Source: Stramonita haemastoma
Lineage: Eukaryota; Mollusca; Gastropoda; Neogastropoda; Muricidae
Length of the DNA: 64,000 nucleotides
Direction: 5' to 3'
Assembly (NCBI GenBank): GCA_030674155.1
Contig: CM060327.1
Coordinates: forward strand, 23,249,874 to 23,313,873
Part shown: positions 42,700 through 55,743 of the stretch, piece by piece
Numbering within the stretch: the first letter of the stretch is position 1
Layout: every line of letters begins with the position of its first letter
Translations under genes and position numbers: made by a program
Notes under the pieces: model-generated
The model's input: only the letters and a program-made list of their open reading frames with translations
What the model was told of the DNA's origin: nothing
The model's database searches: none

Positions 42700-43200
42700 G
42701 TTGTTGTAATCGCAGAAATATGGGTCAAAGGGTCAGGGGTCAGGGTTGGATGGTGGCACAAGTAGGTTAAGATGGTGCCAGTAGCTTCAGTTATGCAAAG
42801 CTTTGGGTCCTTGGAGATCGGGGCACCATAAAATATCAGTTCAACGGCTTGCTTGCTTTTAAAATGGAATATATTTATGTTATTCCAATATCAGTTTGGC
42901 AGCGCAGCAAAACAAGCAATCGAACAAGACGAACAAAATTAGAGTAACCTGAAAAGGCGCTCGAGGTTAGGCCTTCTCTCACACACAAAACTTACAGAGC
43001 AAAAAGGTGTCCGAGGTTACACGCAACACACACAAACATACAAAACACACTTTTGCACACGGCACACAAGCCGGTTGTCACACAGCGTGGTGAAGGTCGT
43101 TTGATAATTTTGCACTGAGCACCTAAGCAAAGCGAAGCTGTAAGCCAAGCCTTCTAGCATTCATTCTTTCAGCAGACAACCTAGCGAAGAGTAAAACAAA
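42700..43200 (+). promoter_or_regulatory. SOD1 upstream region
   Basis: No TATA box at a fixed distance was found. CpG-containing sequence (gaaaaggcgctcgaggttag, acacggcacacaagccggtt) lies 100-250 bases before the start codon, suggesting a TATA-less promoter. The transcription start is not identifiable by eye. An S1 SINE ends about 500 bases upstream of the ATG. Confidence 0.35.
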
Positions 43201-43290
43201 ATGGCAAAGGCGGGCGGCAAGTCGAAGGCAGTGTGTGTGTTGGTAGCAGATAAAGGCCCTGGAGTTAGCGGGACTCTGACTTTCACACAG
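43201..43290 (+). CDS. SOD1: SOD1 coding exon 1
   Basis: Encodes residues 1-30, from [19 protein letters not shown] to the first beta strands (GTLTFTQ). It ends on a complete codon at ACACAG|GTAATT. The first intron is 1,843 bases and holds a T run followed by a G run (about 44,058-44,100), a 23-base C run and a CA microsatellite. Confidence 0.95.
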
Positions 43291-46200
43291 GTAATTGTGT
43301 CTGAAACCCTCGAGTATTTTGATCACTTGTCATGTCTGTGTAGGCCCCTAGGCCCTATAGGATCAATCGACAAGTTAACTTAGTCCGAGTAGGTCTAGCG
43401 TACCTGCGATTACTTGAAGCAGAAGAAAAGCGTGTGGAGTCGAGCACCGTTCTCGTTTTATATAAGGCAGATCTAGTTTTCTTCCGAGTTTAATTTATGG
43501 TTTACCTGCATTTTTTTTTTCTAATTTAACAAGTCGCCTTTGCTCCAAGATAGGCGTTCTTGCTTTATTTCACTCGGAGTCACTGAGTGACGAAGCAGTT
43601 ATATGTTAACGGATAGGCGAAGGCTTTAGGCCTACTGTTTAGATGCCCGATGACAGTGATGTAACACGACATGGCGGCTGTCGAAAGCTTCAAGTCACTC
43701 TGTATGAAAGAATATTCAGAGTATGATGTTAGGTTAAAGAACTCATGACCCTTAACCCCCGATGACGTGCTTCAGTAACAGAGAAAAGCAAGTCCATGCC
43801 TTGTGGTAGGCCTAGGCCCCCCTAGCCCAGGGAAACCTTTGCCCTTTGTCGAAAGTAGCGAGAGGTCAAGGTTAAAATTATACAAGCATGGCGACTACAA
43901 TGGGTAAACAGTACTAAACTGTTCTCGTACGATTCGAGTTGTTGCAGTACTTTCAGTTTGGTTTGCCTATTTTAGTTCTTAATTAATAAGACAGCTCATC
44001 TTAGTTGAAAGTGTTCAGTAATGAACAACAAAAGTTATTCCAACAAACCTCGGTGGTTTTTTTTTTTTTTTTTTTTTTTTTTTTGGGGGGGGGGGGGGGG
44101 TGCATTTAGTGTTTACCTTATGGAAGATGTACCACATAGGCTACAGTATAATTCATATGGATACTGAATAAGGAAAGGGGTTGGATGTAAAAACAAAAGA
44201 AAACAATAAAACAAAACAACAACACATATGGCCTAATTATCTATTATCCTTGAAATAATCCCCCCCCCCCCCCCCCCCCCCCACCCCCAAGTACACACAC
44301 ACACACACATCACACACACAACACACACACACAATTAAAGTAGGTTTCAGTTTACAAGAGAAAAAACATCTTCAGAGTTCATTTTGCCCATAGCTGCCAG
44401 AAGGTGTCTTTTGGTTGTAATGATTGACTGTTTTTCACTGACTTCAGACTGATATTGATAGCCAAAAGTGGTCATCAAATGGTTGCCATTGTGCAAGATT
44501 CCCACAACATTTTACCCTCCCCCCAAAAAAAAACAACATGAATATATATAATTATATAATGAATTCAGAAAATTAACTTACTATATTTTCATTTTAGAAT
44601 TAACTAAGGTCAGTGTGAGTACTGTAGATTTTTAGCATCAATTTCAAAATAAAATATTGTGGAACACAAGTAGAGATAACTGCATGACATTCTAAAGCTC
44701 ATTGCCATTTAATTAAGATGATGGACCCATCAAATTCAACTGCAACATAAGCTGAAGTCTGCTTGATAATGATATTGAAGAGTAAGTCACAAAACTGAGC
44801 ATATCATGCTATCACTGTATCAGTATCACAGTTCTGAAGAACATTATCCAAACCGCTATTCGTCATTACTTGAACTTCAAAGTTCTATAAGCACTTCTGA
44901 AAATGTAGGTGAAAAATGAAGATATGTATTATGTTTGAAGTGTTTGAGGCACTCTCATATCATTTCTCTAAGTTTAACTCTTATAAGCTATATCGATTCC
45001 CACTTCAGTTTCTCAGTGTAATTATATATCTATACAATTTGTTTTACTTTTAGGTGAACACAATTTTGTATTGAATTATTTGTTTACAGAATACCAGTGT
45101 AATACTACTAATTCATTTATAATACATGTTCAGGACGGAAAACAGACCACAGTTACGGGCGAGGTGAAGGGGCTGGCACCAGGGAATCATGGCTTCCACA
45201 TCCACGAATTTGGTGACAACACAAATGGTGAGGAAATGTGAGTCGTCTCACCTTTTATGCAATACAGTCAGATCATGGGGGTGCTGGGCACTCTCATTTT
45301 AAATAGTGTCCGTACCTTCTATAATGATCATAAAAGTCTCTCTCAAAGCAAAACCACTTACAAAACTACTAAATGCTACCACACACGCTAAGGAAATTGG
45401 CTTTAACTGTTCATGTTGTTTCCGTACTTTTCACTACATCTTGTTGCATGTAATATATAAATAAGGGCTAGAAAACATAACAGTCCACAGAGGCCTACTA
45501 TTACACATTCCGGAATAATGTTTTGAAATTGGTCAGTAACTCCTAAATCAATCCTGTTTTAGCCAAGAGGAGGAAACTTCTATATTTTTAAGGTATTCTG
45601 CTGCAGTAGAATACATCCAGGATTAGTATTAGTATGACTACAGTATGAGCAGAGCTCTGCATCCACTGTTCAATTTCCTCTTCATACACGCTATTCTTGT
45701 GTCTCCCCCCCCCCCCTCTATTTTGATGCTATGAGTTATTTTACAAGCGCAAAATGCCTGCTGCTTTCAGGATTTTATTTTTTTATGATTTGTCTGGGTT
45801 CAGATGGGGAGCAAGCCTGTGACACTAGCTTTCTGGTGGAGTGCTTTACTTCAGACCACTTATCCACTGCACTCTATTCCACACATACATACATGCCGTC
45901 ACACACACATAAATGTATACACACGCATGCACGCACATACACACACTTTTTAATCCTTTGCTATGTTACAGGTTGTACATCTGCGGGATCACACTTCAAC
46001 CCTGCAGGAAAAAAACATGGAGGGCCTACTGAAACAGAAAGGTGAGTAATGTAAACGGTTTAGAACGAGTTTTTTATTATAATAAAAATTTTTAATTTTA
46101 ATCCTGTACTGAGTAGTCTCCCAAGTTCTTTGTAGAGCTTTTTGCCCTTTACACTTTCATTGAAATGTGTTTAGCTTTATCATATGGAACTCTTTTCTGT

Positions 46201-48312
46201 CGGTGAACTAACTAAACAAAAAATCATGGATGGTATTTACAAAGACTGTAGCCTTCGAGCATTTAATTGCAAATTAGAATAAATTAAGAGACATCATTTG
46301 CTCCAACACCATCATGATTATAAGTGTTATTCAAGGGTACGCATTTTTTTCTCATAAATTTGTCATTGGGAATAGTTTTTTTTTTGTTTAATTCTATTGT
46401 GATGGGAGCTGCTACAGCCAACTCACTGTGCTGACCTGAGCCTGCGGTGTTGAAATATTTAAATCTTTTTTTTTTTTTCTTTAAGTAGGGAATGCAGAAG
46501 GCAGAGAAGTGGAATAAAAGATGTCAGATGTGGTGAGTTTAGTGAAAAACAGATGCTCAACCAGACCTAGGTAATAACACTGAGTAATGCGCAAGTTGGA
46601 CGTTTGATTGAAGGTACCCATCACAGCTGTGTTTTGAATGGGCCAAGTCAGGCAACATTTTTTTCCTTTATTTTAAACTGGCAGTTTAAGGAACGTATAT
46701 TCCTATTTTTTTGTAGATTGTGTCTATCTTAACCCTCTTGCATTCGTTGTCTCTGAACACAAACTGCCTCTAGATTTTGCATTCCATCATGAAATTAGGT
46801 GAGGCACACATGCTGGCTGGACTTTTCCTTCTTCTAAGTACATACCAGCAGCTATAATTACTTCCAGACACTCTACAGGGTTTCTCCTTCTGGCCTGATA
46901 GAGCTTTGACATGTGGTAGCAATTAGTGATAGTCACAGCATAATGGAAATCTGCTATGTGTAAATCCCGGCAAATCCTGGATCGGGACTTTGGGGGGGGG
47001 GGGGTAATTATTCAATCCCGGCAAATCCTGGATCGGGACTAAGAGGGTTAAAACAGCATTTTTAGGAACTTGTATTTTTTTCTTGTAACAGTGTACAGTT
47101 GAGGAACATTTTCTTTCAGTTTCTACTACCCTCACTTGTTGCAGGCATGCAGGTGACCTGGGAAACGTTGTAGCAGATGAAACTGGTGTGGCCAAAATCA
47201 ACATCACCGATGAACAGATTCCTTTGTCGGGCGCCAACTCCATTATCGGAAGAAGTCTAGTGGTAAGTGTAGTAGTGCCACTGGTTCAAATCAGCCTGTC
47301 GTATGAATTATAATGCATACATTCAGTGTTTGGGATCTTAGCCTCCTGGATAATTATGGAGATTCTACAGATGTCGGTCTGTAGTCTTCATTAGACATGA
47401 AAAAATCTTTAAAAACATTTAGCCAGCCACGTCTGCCATTTTGGAACGGCAGATAAACCACACCCCTCGTGCTGCAATGAGCGCCGTTCTGGAATGTCGG
47501 TTATGTGTCCTGACCTTGTGAAAGTGCTTGCTTTATATTGGTCATAAGTTATGTGTTTTTTTAAAAAAATCATAATAAAATATTTTTGTCTACACTGTTC
47601 ATTCTTTTTTCCATGTAGAAAAAAAAACAACTTTCACATACCTTTGTTCAGAATTAAATAAACAATATTTTTTATTCAACAGTCACTCATTCTGGGGAAC
47701 GGAGGGGGGGATTCCCTGGCAAATGAGGTTTTCCCATTATCTAAATTCCTTGGCAGTCAAAGGATTAATCAAATGTTTTTTTTTTTCTTAATTAGATTTA
47801 ATCTTTAATTCAGAGTAGGTGTTTTTATTAATTTTTTCCCTGGTTCTGTAGTCCAGTATTTTGCCTGAATAAAACTACACTTTGATGGCTATAATACTAA
47901 TAGTGTATCGAAATAAGAAAAATATTGAAAACGTATGTCTAGTTTTATAGTGTTTTTTTTTCTCTTTTCATATGATGCAGTGTTCACTATGGTCAATACA
48001 ATATAAGAATTGTAAATTACTGGATGCATATTTCAGGCTGTATGAATATGTGTCCTCATATTAAATTGTGGGACAACAAATAGCAGTATTCATTATAAAC
48101 AGTTAGACGGGACATTGTCATAGACTTTTAAAAAAAAAAGAAAAAAAAAGTAGAGATTTTTGTAAATTGACAAAATAATATACAAGGTATGGGTGGGGTT
48201 GCAGGTGCATGAAAAGGCAGACGATCTTGGCAAAGGAGGGGATGACGAGAGTCTGAAGACGGGAAATGCTGGACCACGCCTGGCCTGCGGAGTTATCGGC
48301 ATTGCAAAGTGA
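43201..48312 (+). CDS. SOD1: Cu/Zn superoxide dismutase, cytosolic, five coding exons
   Basis: Converts superoxide to oxygen and hydrogen peroxide in the cytosol. Coding exons are 43201-43290, 45134-45227, 45972-46041, 47145-47262 and 48205-48312; all introns are GT-AG and the phases join to give 159 residues, close to the usual 153-155 of the family. Copper and zinc ligands are all visible: His52 and His54 ([10 protein letters not shown]), bridging His69, His77, His86, Asp89 (RHAGDLG) and His126 (VVHEK). The disulfide pair is Cys63 and Cys152, and the active-site arginine is Arg149 ([10 protein letters not shown]). The start codon has a good context (aacaaaATGG) and begins a short basic extension, MAKAGGKSK, with no signal peptide, so this is the intracellular form and not the extracellular SOD. 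The protein ends Gly-Ile-Ala-Lys. Pro148 replaces the usual Gly in NAGGRLACG. No other gene was seen on this strand nearby. Confidence 0.97.
45134..45227 (+). CDS. SOD1: SOD1 coding exon 2
   Basis: Encodes residues 31-61 plus the first base of Gly62. It carries the copper ligands of the [10 protein letters not shown] motif. The acceptor is ATGTTCAG|GACGG and the donor ACAAATG|GTGAGG. The 744-base intron after it contains a short fragment of the repeat family also seen at 40.0 and 30.2 kb. Confidence 0.96.
45972..46041 (+). CDS. SOD1: SOD1 coding exon 3
   Basis: Encodes Gly62 to Arg85 (both split codons), including Cys63 of the disulfide, bridging His69 and zinc ligand His77 ([13 protein letters not shown]). 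The acceptor is ATGTTACAG|GTTGT and the donor CAGAAAG|GTGAGT. Confidence 0.96.
47145..47262 (+). CDS. SOD1: SOD1 coding exon 4
   Basis: Encodes the end of Arg85 to Val124, with zinc ligands His86 and Asp89. The acceptor is TTGTTGCAG|GCATG and the donor CTAGTG|GTAAGT, which leaves a complete codon. Confidence 0.96.
48205..48312 (+). CDS. SOD1: SOD1 coding exon 5 with stop
   Basis: Encodes Val125 to Lys159 and a TGA stop. It carries copper ligand His126, the electrostatic-loop segment ([13 protein letters not shown]), Arg149 and Cys152. The acceptor is GGGTTGCAG|GTGCA. Confidence 0.96.
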   Translation: MHEKADDLGKGGDDESLKTGNAGPRLACGVIGIAK

Positions 48313-48788
48313 ATATTACACGATTGTCATATGAAGGCTCTGCTTGTCCTGTGTGTGTGTGGGTTGGAAAAACGACTGGAGGAAATCAAGAAATCAGGCA
48401 TTTGATTTGTCCCATGCACATTTGAAAGTTCGATTCTTTTTTCTTCTAATACTCGTTACTGCAGGATTCCACTAGAAGAATGTTATGTTGGTTCAGTGTT
48501 GATTTGATTTGGTATATATGTACATTTTCTATCCCATCTCATTGCATACTCAAGGACTTGTCAGGATGAAGGCAAACATGTTCATATTGTCTGAAGATTG
48601 AGCTACATCTTACTTTTTTCTTTTGAGTCTTAACCAAATTCACATTAAAAAAGAAAGTTAAAGATATACTACGAAGTCTTGTTACAGTTACATTTGTTGT
48701 TTGATTGATGTTTAGTTTCTGTTGTTTAGGATTGGTAAAAAGATTTGCTGTGTTATCATAGTTGAATGTTACTTTATGTGATGGACCT

Positions 48789-48794
48789 AATAAA
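48789..48794 (+). terminator. Polyadenylation signal of SOD1 (proximal)
   Basis: An AATAAA hexamer lies about 480 bases after the SOD1 stop, followed within about 25 bases by a TG-rich stretch (gatggagttttgactg). This is the first good signal after the stop. Confidence 0.6.
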
Positions 48795-49034
48795 TTTTCA
48801 GAACAAGATGGAGTTTTGACTGAACTGATTATTATTATGTGTGGAATGTCAGTGAAATGTACTAATCTATCATGAAAATACTAACCATTGAACATGGCCT
48901 GTTACATACACAGTGCAGAATTGGAATGTTCTCAGTTTAAAAAACAAGAGTCATCTTCTGAGACTGAGAGTGCGAAAAAGAGGAAGACTACAAGCTAGCG
49001 TATATATTGCACTGACACACATAGAGGAGAAGTC

Positions 49035-49345
49035 ATCTTTCTGTTACCGGTCATCCATATTTTAGGTCATTACCTTTCTCCTGTCAGTAACCATAATTTC
49101 ATATAAGATTGTAGATGTTCTTGGTCATCCATATTTTAGATCATTACCTTTCTCCTGTTAAACCATAATTTCATTAAGATTGAAGATGTTCTATCACAAT
49201 TTTTCTACCTTGTCTTTCCATGTGAGTAAAGCGCATAATTTCACTATAAGGAATTTAGACTGATTGTTTTATGGTCATGCCTCATTTTAGATCATTAACC
49301 TCTCCGCTACATATTTATTAAGATTCAATCTTTCCTATCACCAAA
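49035..49345. repeat. Tandem duplication of about 75 bp downstream of SOD1, two clear and one degraded copy
   Basis: Copies at about 49,048 and 49,125 share ggtcatccatattttaggtc and attacctttctcctgt; a third at about 49,272 keeps ttttagatcattaacctctc. Confidence 0.7.
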
Positions 49346-50742
49346 TTTTCTCCTCCAGTCTGCTCTTCATACTGATGTTGTTGCTTACTTAATTTATCAG
49401 GAAGAGAATTCATCAATGTAATCTTTTCAATTCTGTTATTCTTACCATGTGTAAATCCCATGGTTTTTAGCTCCAAAAGGCCCCAAACATTTTGCTGCAC
49501 CAACTGCACCCGCCTGCCAAATGCCTGAAAAAAAAATCCTTTAGAAGAAGACCACAACCAAACAAAACACGGTTTGAAAATACCACACACACACACACTC
49601 ACTCACCTCTCTGTTTGGAGGAATGTACGAGAGACGCAAAGCACTCAACAAAAGCACGCACAGCATGAGATAAGTATAAGAACTGCAAGCCAAAGAAAGA
49701 GATGGGGAAATGTCTTGGAGAACACCCTTCTCCCACCATGTTATAGCACAAGACTTGGTTCACAGATGTTTTTAATTTAAACTTTGTGTGCTTCATGGGT
49801 GTTACATACAGTCCCCTTTTGTGTGTTTTGAAAAAAAGAATTCTGGGTAGTATAAAACAGCACCAGCACCACAAAGGCTCTCTCTGAAGTTGAACAGGTG
49901 GTATGCACATGTGTGGAGCCACGTAATGTGACTGCAGAGTCTAATCATATCGGAAATGAGATTTAATGCCTTTTTGACAAGGAACCCGTGTTCATTTTAT
50001 TTCTACCTCAACTCTTCACCCCCCCCCCCCCCCAGTCTGAAGTGTTCTTATTTGGTTCACATCTGTAAGGGTACAAAGATCAGGGGCACCATCTGAGCCA
50101 AAGTTCTGGTGGTTCCCCCAATGTTTGTATCTTTTCAGATGTGCAAAACTGTAGATACTGATCCCCACCATGTAAATTTATTCATCAAGCAAGGAGGGCA
50201 GATTCTGATGTTACTATGTCTGACATTCTGTTTTTTAATCTTTGAAATGAAGAAAGTTACACCTTTTATTAGTCCTTGGAATCTTGCTAAAGCCTTTGTG
50301 GCATTTCAGATGTCTCTTAAATTTCTTGACAACGGATCAGTTTGATAGGAGACATGATATCACAATTTTTGTTATCCTTATCTGGTTATGGCATTCAGTT
50401 TAAAGGACTGTATCTGTTGCAGGTATTCTGCCAATCTGTGAGAGGGCTGGATGAAAAAAGCCTGTTACTTAAGCTATACCCTCCTGAAATACAACTGTGT
50501 TTGCTTTTGAGATGACTGATTTGTCTCGACACAGACTGCACTTTGTCTGTCTGCCTTACAGATGTTGTGCCTGAAAATGTTCACAGCACATTTTGGTTAG
50601 ATAATATGTCATTTGGTAATTAGTCTGTGACTGTTAGTTGAAAAATCATGAAAGATTTACCCTTTTGCATCTGTCATATCAGTAGAGTGTTCATGGGAAT
50701 GTCAGTTCATATGTGATTTATGTATCTGTGATGTGTCCATCC

Positions 50743-50748
50743 AATAAA
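50743..50748 (+). terminator. Possible distal polyadenylation signal of SOD1
   Basis: An AATAAA in the context ccAATAAAcag is followed by a GT-rich element (cctgtggggttctgtt). If used, the SOD1 message would have a 3' untranslated region of about 2.4 kb. The sequence between the two signals contains no convincing open reading frame. Confidence 0.35.
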
Positions 50749-50749
50749 C

Positions 50750-53400
50750 AGTTTGAATTCCTCCTGTGGGGTTCTGTTACAAAGCTTTTTGTGGAAGTTT
50801 GATGAATGATCCATAAAACGGTTTCCACTATGTCCAAACCACATCACAAGACTGGACTTCAATGAGAAGACCAGATCATTAATCTCTTGTCATCCGCTTC
50901 ACAACTATAGCACTGACACAGGAAGGGGGGCTATTTGACATTTCCATACATCAGTAGCTATCTTCAAGGGCATATTTGAGATGATAAAATAGTCGTGTTC
51001 AGGGAGAACAAGACTGATGACAAAATGAAATGATCACATCTGAAAATGTCATTGACAGCTATGCTGGTAAATAAAAGGAAACCATGAGAAATGCTGCACT
51101 ATAACAGGGTGCTCTTAAGAACAGCCTAATTTTACACAAGTAAGAAATGTAAGAGCATATATGCAGACATACATTATTTGCATGCATGCGTAAGTGGTTG
51201 AGTAGTAGATGTGTAGGTCTAAAATGTGTGTGTGTGTAGTGTGTGTGTGTGTGTGTCTAGGATATGAATATGTCAAATTTCCTCTCTTGGTTTTTAGATG
51301 GCAGTTTTATGTCATCAATCATAGACCACGCTTTTTTGTAAAGTACTCAAAGTGGTCATATATTCCTCACAAAAAAGAGGGTTTACATAATATAAAACCT
51401 TCATGATAATTATCATACCAACCCCAATAAAAGATCTTTACACATAGCACTACCCTCTACCTTCATCAGCTCTTGATAGGAATTATGGCTATTACTGGAT
51501 TAAGGACCAGTGAAGTTTAGAGGTCAGTGAAGTCAAGTCAAAACCTATATCGCCCAAGTCACTAAAGTCAAACTTACATTGTAAGAAGCATAACTGCAAG
51601 TATCAATGGCAAAGTAAAGGCAGGTAAGCCAGCAAAAAACAAACAGTAGATCTACAAATGGAGGTAGAAATCACACCACACAAAGGAAAGATCTCTTCAT
51701 TTTTGATATTCTTGGTCTCTCCTTTTGTTACAGATCTGACAGTGCATGAGAAAAACGGACAAATGGAGTTTTTACACATTCTGGGATTTCGCAGCCATAC
51801 TATACTAATGAAATCCGTGAAAAAGATGCACAAAAGCTAGATTCTGAGCATCTTTAATAGTTTTGATTTTATTGTCATTTGAACTTAATAATATATTCAC
51901 CAGTGGCCATTTTGCGTAAAATCAATTTTAAAGTTTTTATATTTGTGTACCTGTATAGAAAAGGCCTTACAAAAGCTGAAAATGGTAAAAGCAGAAATTT
52001 GTTATTGTACGGGTTGGTGAGGATTTTTCACTGTAGCTCTGAATCATGCGACTTTATAAATGTTTTCCCATGCATTGTCACAAAATATACGAGTCAAAGT
52101 TTTGTAATTTTCATCTGTATAGCATGGAGGTAGAGTCCTGGTAAATTTCTTCGGCTGAAATTCTAACTGCTCTTTGTGAACATAGGGTATGGGACAGCAC
52201 TGTACGCACAAGGCTTAAAAATTTCCTCCTTATCTCTGCACTGATGGGGAAAGTACAAGGTTCATGTTGTCATTCACAAACATTGCTTTCAATCTGTTAT
52301 AATAATCTTTTACATAAAAGATATTGCTGTCTGTGAATAATATTTCTATGAAATAAAATTTGAACCTACAAGGAGAGGCGGAGCTGACTCGCACATTGAA
52401 ATATGGAGAAGAGGCTGTGCTTTTTCTCCCTTACATAAGCTATGCCTAAGCTTGCTGTGTGGGACCCGATCCATTGAATCAGAATTGTGCATGCTTCCCA
52501 ATCCCTGGGATCTGATGGATGCTGTCCCTTAAGGAAGAAGTCCTTCTTAGTTCACAAAAGTTTCCTTGTATTAATTTCCTTATCCAGTCTCTCTCTTCTG
52601 TCTCTCAGTCTCATCCAGTTTCTAGATTCTCTATTTCTTACCTTTTCCAAATAGTTCACTATGATTGCGCTTCATGCATTCCCTCATCAATTTAGTTTAC
52701 CAACAATTTTTCGTTATTTCTTCCTTCATCTATCAGATTATGTAGGTTTCTTTTTTTTTTTTTAAAAAAAAAAAAATTCCTTCCCATGTCCACAAGTCAC
52801 ATACACTTCTTTTGTCTTCTTTCATAATTCAACAGATCACATACATTTCCCAATCAAATCTTTTGTCTTCTTTCATAATTCAACAGTTCACATACATTTC
52901 CATCAAACCATTCATGCGCACTGCTTTCTACATTCATTCCTTCCTTTTCCAAACTAACATTCCACTTATCCTTAATTTCATTCCTTTCCTCACAGACCCA
53001 CCAACACACATTCCCTTTCACTCCCTCAGTTCAGTTTTTTTTTTGTTTTTTTTACATTTTCCTTTAGAAAAAAACAAACTGTTGTTCCTTTCTCATCCAC
53101 TTCACATACATTTCCTACCCTCTCCTAATTTACATATATTTCTCTTATATGCCTTCTTTCAGTTCATTTGTCTCTTTGTCACTCATTCCTAAATACTCAA
53201 ATACATTTTCTTTAATATCTGTCCATACCAGCAATTCACACCTTCTTTGATTCTTAGTTCATTAAGTTTGCAAAATACATCTCCCCCAGCCCCTGTTTTC
53301 ATTCCTTCCCTATCTCACTCACTGATACAATAATTATGGTGAAGAAGCATGCTCAATCCCCAGCCACATACGCAAGACAGTCTTCAGTGACAACTAATTC
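50750..53400. other. Noncoding stretch between SOD1 and gene A
   Basis: No exon or known repeat family was recognised apart from a short GT tract at about 51,225-51,260 and the duplication at 52.8 kb. The 52.6-53.3 kb part is T/C-rich on the plus strand. Confidence 0.5.
52795..52910. repeat. Short tandem duplication, about 57 bp
   Basis: The block cttttgtcttctttcataat, tcaacag, tcacatacatttcc occurs twice in a row. The surrounding 52.6-53.3 kb is T/C-rich with many cattcctt and ttcacat words. Confidence 0.7.
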
Positions 53401-53407
53401 AATAGTT

Positions 53408-53413
53408 TTTATT
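53408..53413 (-). terminator. Possible distal polyadenylation signal for gene A
   Basis: Reading the minus strand, an AATAAA occurs in the context gttctgAATAAAaact. Several other minus-strand AATAAA hexamers lie closer to the gene A stop (for example near 60,923), so which one is used cannot be told from sequence. Confidence 0.25.
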
Positions 53414-55670
53414 CAGAACACAAGATTCACATTTCCGAGTGTCACAGTTTTAACAGCCATCTGCACCAACTATCAACTACTTCTGTAAAAAATAGCCCAT
53501 TGAACAGTGACCAGTATAAGAACAAATCGGCTCAGAGGTCTGACTTCAGATTTTCCATGGATTCAACATTCTGTACAATAACCATTCAAACGTGAACTAC
53601 AAGTGTTTGGTACAGATCAAACTGAAATACATGTAAACAGAAATGAGAAGGAATACTGAAAAACAAACTCAACAACCAGCAAGCGACCATTCAACAACAC
53701 AAAGTGCAGAAAGGTGATGATGACTTTGCATAATTTGTACAGACATCAACAACTAATGTAATGGAACACGTTTTAAAGAATAAGTAACATTGAAAAAACT
53801 GACAAAATCCCAAAATTGTAAGCAAAATGGATTTTCACGACAAGTGAGACCTGCTTCACTTTGGCATTCACCATATTATATAGGTTTTTGACTGTAAAAG
53901 GGAAATAGTCATTACTGATTGACATTCCCATTATGGTACGGGTTACAAAACGAAGCTACCAAACAGAAAAGAAAAAAAAAGAAAATGGGAGTACAGACCC
54001 AAAACCAGAAAAAAAATTAACCAACTTGATCACACATAAAACATCACAATTAAACAGCAGACAGTGAATAATGTTGTTTATTTTTAGATGGAATAGGAAA
54101 ACAGCTAAACAGTACTTAATGATGACACAGCTTCACAGAAGCAGTAAATTGAAACAATGTCTGTGAACTATCATTACCATCAGTCAGTTGAGCTAACCGG
54201 TCCAAAACCACTTTTCAAAGTCTTTGCAGCACACAGTAAGAAAAAAAAAAAAGGAAGGGGGGTGGGGGGTAGGTTGAAAGTAATAGTCCTTTCTTTTAAA
54301 ACACCAATTTTACTTGGCAGAAAGTTGAAGAGTACCAATAGAAAGGAAGACCTCAAAAAAGCAGCTGACACCTTTTTCCAGTATGTTAGTCACCTGATCT
54401 CCCTACCACCCCCCCCCCTCCCCCCCCAAAAAAAAAAGAAAAGAAAAGAAAAAAATCCTTTATCACTACAAATATCACCAAACCATACTTATAAGGATTT
54501 TACTTACACATCTTGGTGCATTAACTTCCCCTTTCTAGAACTTAGGGATGCACACTGGAAGGTCCAGGTGGAAACGAAGATTGTGCCATTAACTTTGCCT
54601 TTGGTTTCCATGCCTATGCGTGACTAAGTGTTTCAGAAGGGGTGCTAGTTGATGGCTAAGAAAGTTTACTTTCTAGGCTGTTATCTTCGCCTCTCTCCAT
54701 TTTCCCTGTCTCAGAGATGATGCTCTCAAAGTTTTGTGCGCTAAGGTTCCTTCGAGCTGCTGACCGTCAATACTGATATCCAGCTCTACCTGAGTATGCC
54801 TGCATGACATCACCTGCCTTGTCTTTGCCGATCTTCTTACCCCAGGGCTCAACCACATTCTAAACTTTATATCTACTCCTCATTTCTTTCAAGACAGTTA
54901 AGTTAGACCGAGATACCTGTAACTTTAGTCAGGTGCTCTTCCTAGAGATTATGACATTTTAATAGGCTGACAGTGATCCCTCCCCTTTGTACACTGATAA
55001 CCTTGACGCATTCTCAAGTCGTAAGGAATGGTAAATGTTTTCACTCATGGTGTATTGATGTCTTTCTCCTGCATATTTCAAAAGAGTAGAATGGTGTGAG
55101 AGCCATTATAACTAAAGAAGACAAAGTTTTGTACAGTGGACTGGGATGTTAAGGCAGACTCGGCAATTCAATTGACTACCTTTTTTTCTTTAAATAACAA
55201 AGAAAAGAGATCAGTTATAGCTAGTCAACAATTTAAAACTGACAGATATAACACATGCTCTACCCAGTTGCATGTCCCCTTTTGCTTTTTCTGCATATAT
55301 ATCCCATACAAAAAACTGATTCCTGGTTTTCTCACTGAATGTTTAGGCCTCTGAATATTTAATGCCATGGAAATGTCTTCATTCACATTAAAGTCACACT
55401 TAAAATAATTGACAAATATAAAGAAGAAAACATGGACGAACTACAACCAGATTATTTAGCATTAATTAGGGCATAAGACTCACTTTTGTAACACAAGCGA
55501 GTGAGCTAACAAAGACTGGTACATCAAAATGCAAAGTCACAGTATTTCATTTGAGTTTTTGTGTGGGACATTCAAAATGGAAACACTGGTCCATTCTTTT
55601 TAAATTAAAAAGCACGTTTGTAGTGGGAAATTTCTTATCAATCCTTACTGCTTTGTTTGAGTGAGTGAGT

Positions 55671-55684
55671 GAGTGAGTGAGTGT

Positions 55685-55741
<57 letters not shown>
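55671..55741. repeat. (GAGT)n then (GT)n microsatellite
   Basis: gagtgagtgagtgagtgagt precedes about 28 GT units. Confidence 0.95.

Positions 55742-55743
<2 letters not shown>

Noticed and set aside
43671..43748. Small frame [20 protein letters not shown] in the first SOD1 intron with an ATGGCGGC (YY1-like) start
   Set aside because: It stops after about 25 codons with no donor, inside an intron. It may be a regulatory site, but there is no support for translation.
52812..53192. 126-codon plus-strand frame rich in Phe, Ser, Leu and Pro
   Set aside because: It lies in T/C-rich DNA with a short tandem duplication; no codon pattern or splice sites.
54157..54627. 156-codon plus-strand frame
   Set aside because: It is interrupted by A and C homopolymers that supply Lys and Pro runs; no known motif and no splice support.
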